Below are positions 32,120-33,907 of a stretch of DNA of 33,907 bases, in pieces. How positions within the stretch are numbered: the stretch's first letter is position 1; every line of letters starts with the position of its first letter. Both the position numbers and the translations under genes were made by a program. The notes beneath the pieces were generated by a model that did no database searches, was not told the origin of the DNA, and saw only the letters and a list, made by a program, of their open reading frames with translations. Source of the DNA: Nonomuraea sp. SBT364 (GTDB lineage: Bacteria > Actinomycetota > Actinomycetes > Streptosporangiales > Streptosporangiaceae); the NCBI RefSeq assembly GCF_001083785.1, contig NZ_LAVL01000090.1, positions 1 to 33,907 on the forward strand, read 5' to 3'.

Positions 32120-33907
32120 TTATCGCTCACCGATTCTCGTGCCCGGGGGGTCACTCGCCAACTCCTCTTCGTCAGGTCGGGCCTTCTGTGCCGCGAAGCC
32201 CGCGATCACGACCCCGGCGAGAGCGAGATACGCCCGCCGCCCGGCCGCGCGCAACTGCCCCGGGTCGACCACCCCGGCGCCGCCGGGCGCCAGATCGTCC
32301 TCCCAGGGAACCCGGACGATGGCCCGGCACCTGCCGCGCGCCACCGCCTCCGCCTGCTCGACGTCCGTCATCGAACGCCTGCTCACCCCGTTGACCACCA
32401 TGACCGCGCGCCGCCTCAGGTCCGCGCAGCCGTGCCCGTCCAGCCACTCGTACGTCATCGCCACCGCGTCCGGCGCCTCCACGCTCGCGGGCACCACGAG
32501 CACGAGCTGATCCGCGTACGGGAGCACCCGGGCGGCCAGCGCGGCGGCCGGATCGATCACGGTCAGCTTGTAATGCCGGTCGAGCAGGTTCATCGCCTCA
32601 CCCAGCCGGTGATCGGAGAACAGCCCTCGGTCGGCCAGCCGCTGCTCGTCCCCGTCCGCCCCGACCACCTCCAGCCCCGAAGCGGTGCGCGTGGTGTAAC
32701 CCCGCATCGTCAGATAGCCGCTCACCCGCTGCAGCCCCGCCAGCAGCGACGTCAGCGTCTCGGGCGTCTCCGGCCGGATCCGGCTCGTCATGCTGCTGTC
32801 ACCCGAGGCGGCGTCCACGGCCACCACCCGATCGTCGCGGTACTGGGCGAAGGTGTGTCCCAGCATCAGCGCCGTCGTGCTCTGCCCCGCGCCGCCGGTG
32901 CACCCCAGCACCACCACCCGCCGGCTGCCGCCGAACACCCCCCGGGCGCGCGCCTCGTCCAGCTCGGACCCGTCGGTCCGCACCCCGTTGCCGCCGACGA
33001 CCACCTGCGCGATCCGCCGCCACCCGCCGGAGTCGCGGCCCACGACGGACTCCACCCTCCGCACCCGCTGCCCCGCCCTGGGGCCCGGCACCACGGGCGC
33101 CTGTCGTTCGTCGTCCTCCTGCCGATCCCCGGGCGCCCGCGGCGTCCCGTGCTGGATCGCGGGGGCGGCCTCTGGGCGCCTCTCGTGGCCCTCGGGCACC
33201 TCGTCGGCCGGGACGGCCCGGCTCCCCTCGGACGCCGCCTCCTCGGAACCGGCCCCGGGCTTCCCGCTCCCCCGGCCCACCGCGGGAACGGCGCCGGGCA
33301 GCTCCTCGTGTGCCGGTGCGGCCTGCTCACCCTGTACGGTCGCGCTCTTCTCCGTAGGCGGGACCGGCGCCTCGGGACGGTGGATGGCGCGGCTCGGAAG
33401 CTCGGCATCACGCCCTCGCAGGGGGCGGGAGAAGGTGACGGGCTTGGCGTCAGGGCTCAGCGGCGACCAGGCATGCGCGTCCGGCACCGCCACGCCGGGC
33501 TCCAGCCTGGGAGGCTGGCCCTTCCTGTGCTGATCCCTGGCCGCCTCCTCCCCGCGCCCCCGCTCAAGGCCCTCGGCACTCTCCCGGACGGGCCCCGTCC
33601 CGGCGAACGAATCGCCCTCAGACCCAACGACGCCCTCGGGGACGACGGTCCCCTCAGGACCGACCGCGCCCTCAGAGCCGACCGTGCCCTCAGAGCCGAC
33701 TGTGCGCTCGGGGGTGACGGTGTTCTCAGGGCCGGTCGTGGCCTTGGGGGGTGGGCCGCTTTCGGGGGCCGGCGTGCGTTCCGGCGCGGAAGCGCCCTCG
33801 CGTACCGCTGGCGGTTCCGAGGCCGATGCCCGCTCGCCCAGCGACGCCCGCGACAGGGCCGATGCCGGCTCGGTGGCGGCGGTCCGCGAGGGGGTGGGGG
33901 GCTGTTC
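32120..33907 (-). CDS. MinD/ParA-like ATPase with long disordered N-terminus, 5' end outside window
   Basis: The minus frame is open to the window edge, so the start lies beyond 33907; GTG 33493 is only the last internal start-like codon. The C-terminal 300 residues form a MinD/ParA-like domain: RVVVLGCTGGAGQSTTALML (P-loop), VVAVDAASGD, LTVIDPAAALAARVLPYADQLVLVV and the end AYLALAGVVIAGFAAQKA. The P-loop lysine is Gln (codon 32882-32884) and there is no preceding KGG, a form seen in actinobacterial relatives. The N-terminal region is Pro/Glu/Ser-rich with 6-residue repeats. It lies 47 bp before the VirB4-like gene on the same strand, so it is probably the upstream member of that transcript; a positioning or assembly role is inferred. 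Confidence 0.88.
   Translation of the reverse strand, partial: EQPPTPSRTAATEPASALSRASLGERASASEPPAVREGASAPERTPAPESGPPPKATTGPENTVTPERTVGSEGTVGSEGAVGPEGTVVPEGVVGSEGDSFAGTGPVRESAEGLERGRGEEAARDQHRKGQPPRLEPGVAVPDAHAWSPLSPDAKPVTFSRPLRGRDAELPSRAIHRPEAPVPPTEKSATVQGEQAAPAHEELPGAVPAVGRGSGKPGAGSEEAASEGSRAVPADEVPEGHERRPEAAPAIQHGTPRAPGDRQEDDERQAPVVPGPRAGQRVRRVESVVGRDSGGWRRIAQVVVGGNGVRTDGSELDEARARGVFGGSRRVVVLGCTGGAGQSTTALMLGHTFAQYRDDRVVAVDAASGDSSMTSRIRPETPETLTSLLAGLQRVSGYLTMRGYTTRTASGLEVVGADGDEQRLADRGLFSDHRLGEAMNLLDRHYKLTVIDPAAALAARVLPYADQLVLVVPASVEAPDAVAMTYEWLDGHGCADLRRRAVMVVNGVSRRSMTDVEQAEAVARGRCRAIVRVPWEDDLAPGGAGVVDPGQLRAAGRRAYLALAGVVIAGFAAQKARPDEEELASDPPGTRIGER
33617..33742 (-). repeat. Seven 18-bp (6-residue) tandem repeats in the MinD-like gene
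   Basis: Consecutive units read ATTGPE, NTVTPE, RTVGSE, GTVGSE, GAVGPE, GTVVPE, GVVGSE. The DNA core is GCCCTCAGAGCCGACCGT on the plus strand. The repeat is in frame and lies in the disordered N-terminal region. Confidence 0.85.

Noticed and set aside
25515..33907. Integrative conjugative element
   Set aside because: No integrase, relaxase, coupling protein, tRNA-linked att site or composition change is visible here; only the machine part is seen.

Overview
The window is a GC-rich actinobacterial chromosome segment (about 70% GC by eye, many GTG starts, ten 4-8 bp stop/start overlaps of the ATGA or GTGA type). A secreted cutinase of the Thermobifida type, a large LuxR/AAA regulator and two actinobacterial succinate dehydrogenase types suggest the Streptosporangiales (for example a Nonomuraea-like genus). 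That placement is an inference from gene content only. No tRNA, rRNA, insertion sequence or CRISPR was seen.

Left part (1-11.4 kb) is accessory and regulatory. A LuxR-family ATPase regulator, truncated by the window edge, carries a 7 x 12-residue repeat insert. It is followed by a secreted cutinase/polyesterase and its terminator. Next is an ABC exporter pair on the minus strand, divergent from a LiaRS/NarL-like histidine kinase and response regulator, with a perfect palindrome in the shared promoter. Then come a small membrane protein, an alpha/beta hydrolase behind a 35-bp tandem duplication, and about 0.7 kb of non-coding tandem repeats (34-bp, then 45/46-bp units) between two convergent genes. 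A divergent pair, NAD(P)-binding oxidoreductase and GlxA-type AraC regulator, closes this part.

Middle part (11.4-22.4 kb) is respiratory. A type-B-like succinate dehydrogenase operon sdhCAB (minus strand) is divergent from a LysR regulator with a LysR box between them. The LysR gene is coupled by overlap to a signalling cassette: receiver-PP2C phosphatase, HAMP histidine kinase and Rcp1-like receiver. A second, different succinate dehydrogenase/fumarate reductase operon (membrane anchor, flavoprotein, Fe-S protein) follows, with a Crp-like site upstream and a strong UUCG-loop terminator at its end. The two respiratory complexes therefore flank a sensory block.

Right part (22.4-33.9 kb) is all on the minus strand. 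It has two unrecognised secreted or membrane-anchored proteins rich in Pro/Thr or Ala/Pro, a NUDIX hydrolase, and a tightly packed cluster resembling a chromosomal type IV secretion machine: MinD/ParA-like ATPase (running off the window, with a P-loop lacking the usual lysine), VirB4-like ATPase, VirB6/TrbL-like polytopic membrane protein with a long Gly/Ser tail, a small bitopic protein and a transglycosylase-NlpC/P60 wall hydrolase. No relaxase or VirD4 coupling protein is visible. This cluster and the non-coding repeat array are the best candidates for undescribed biology here.
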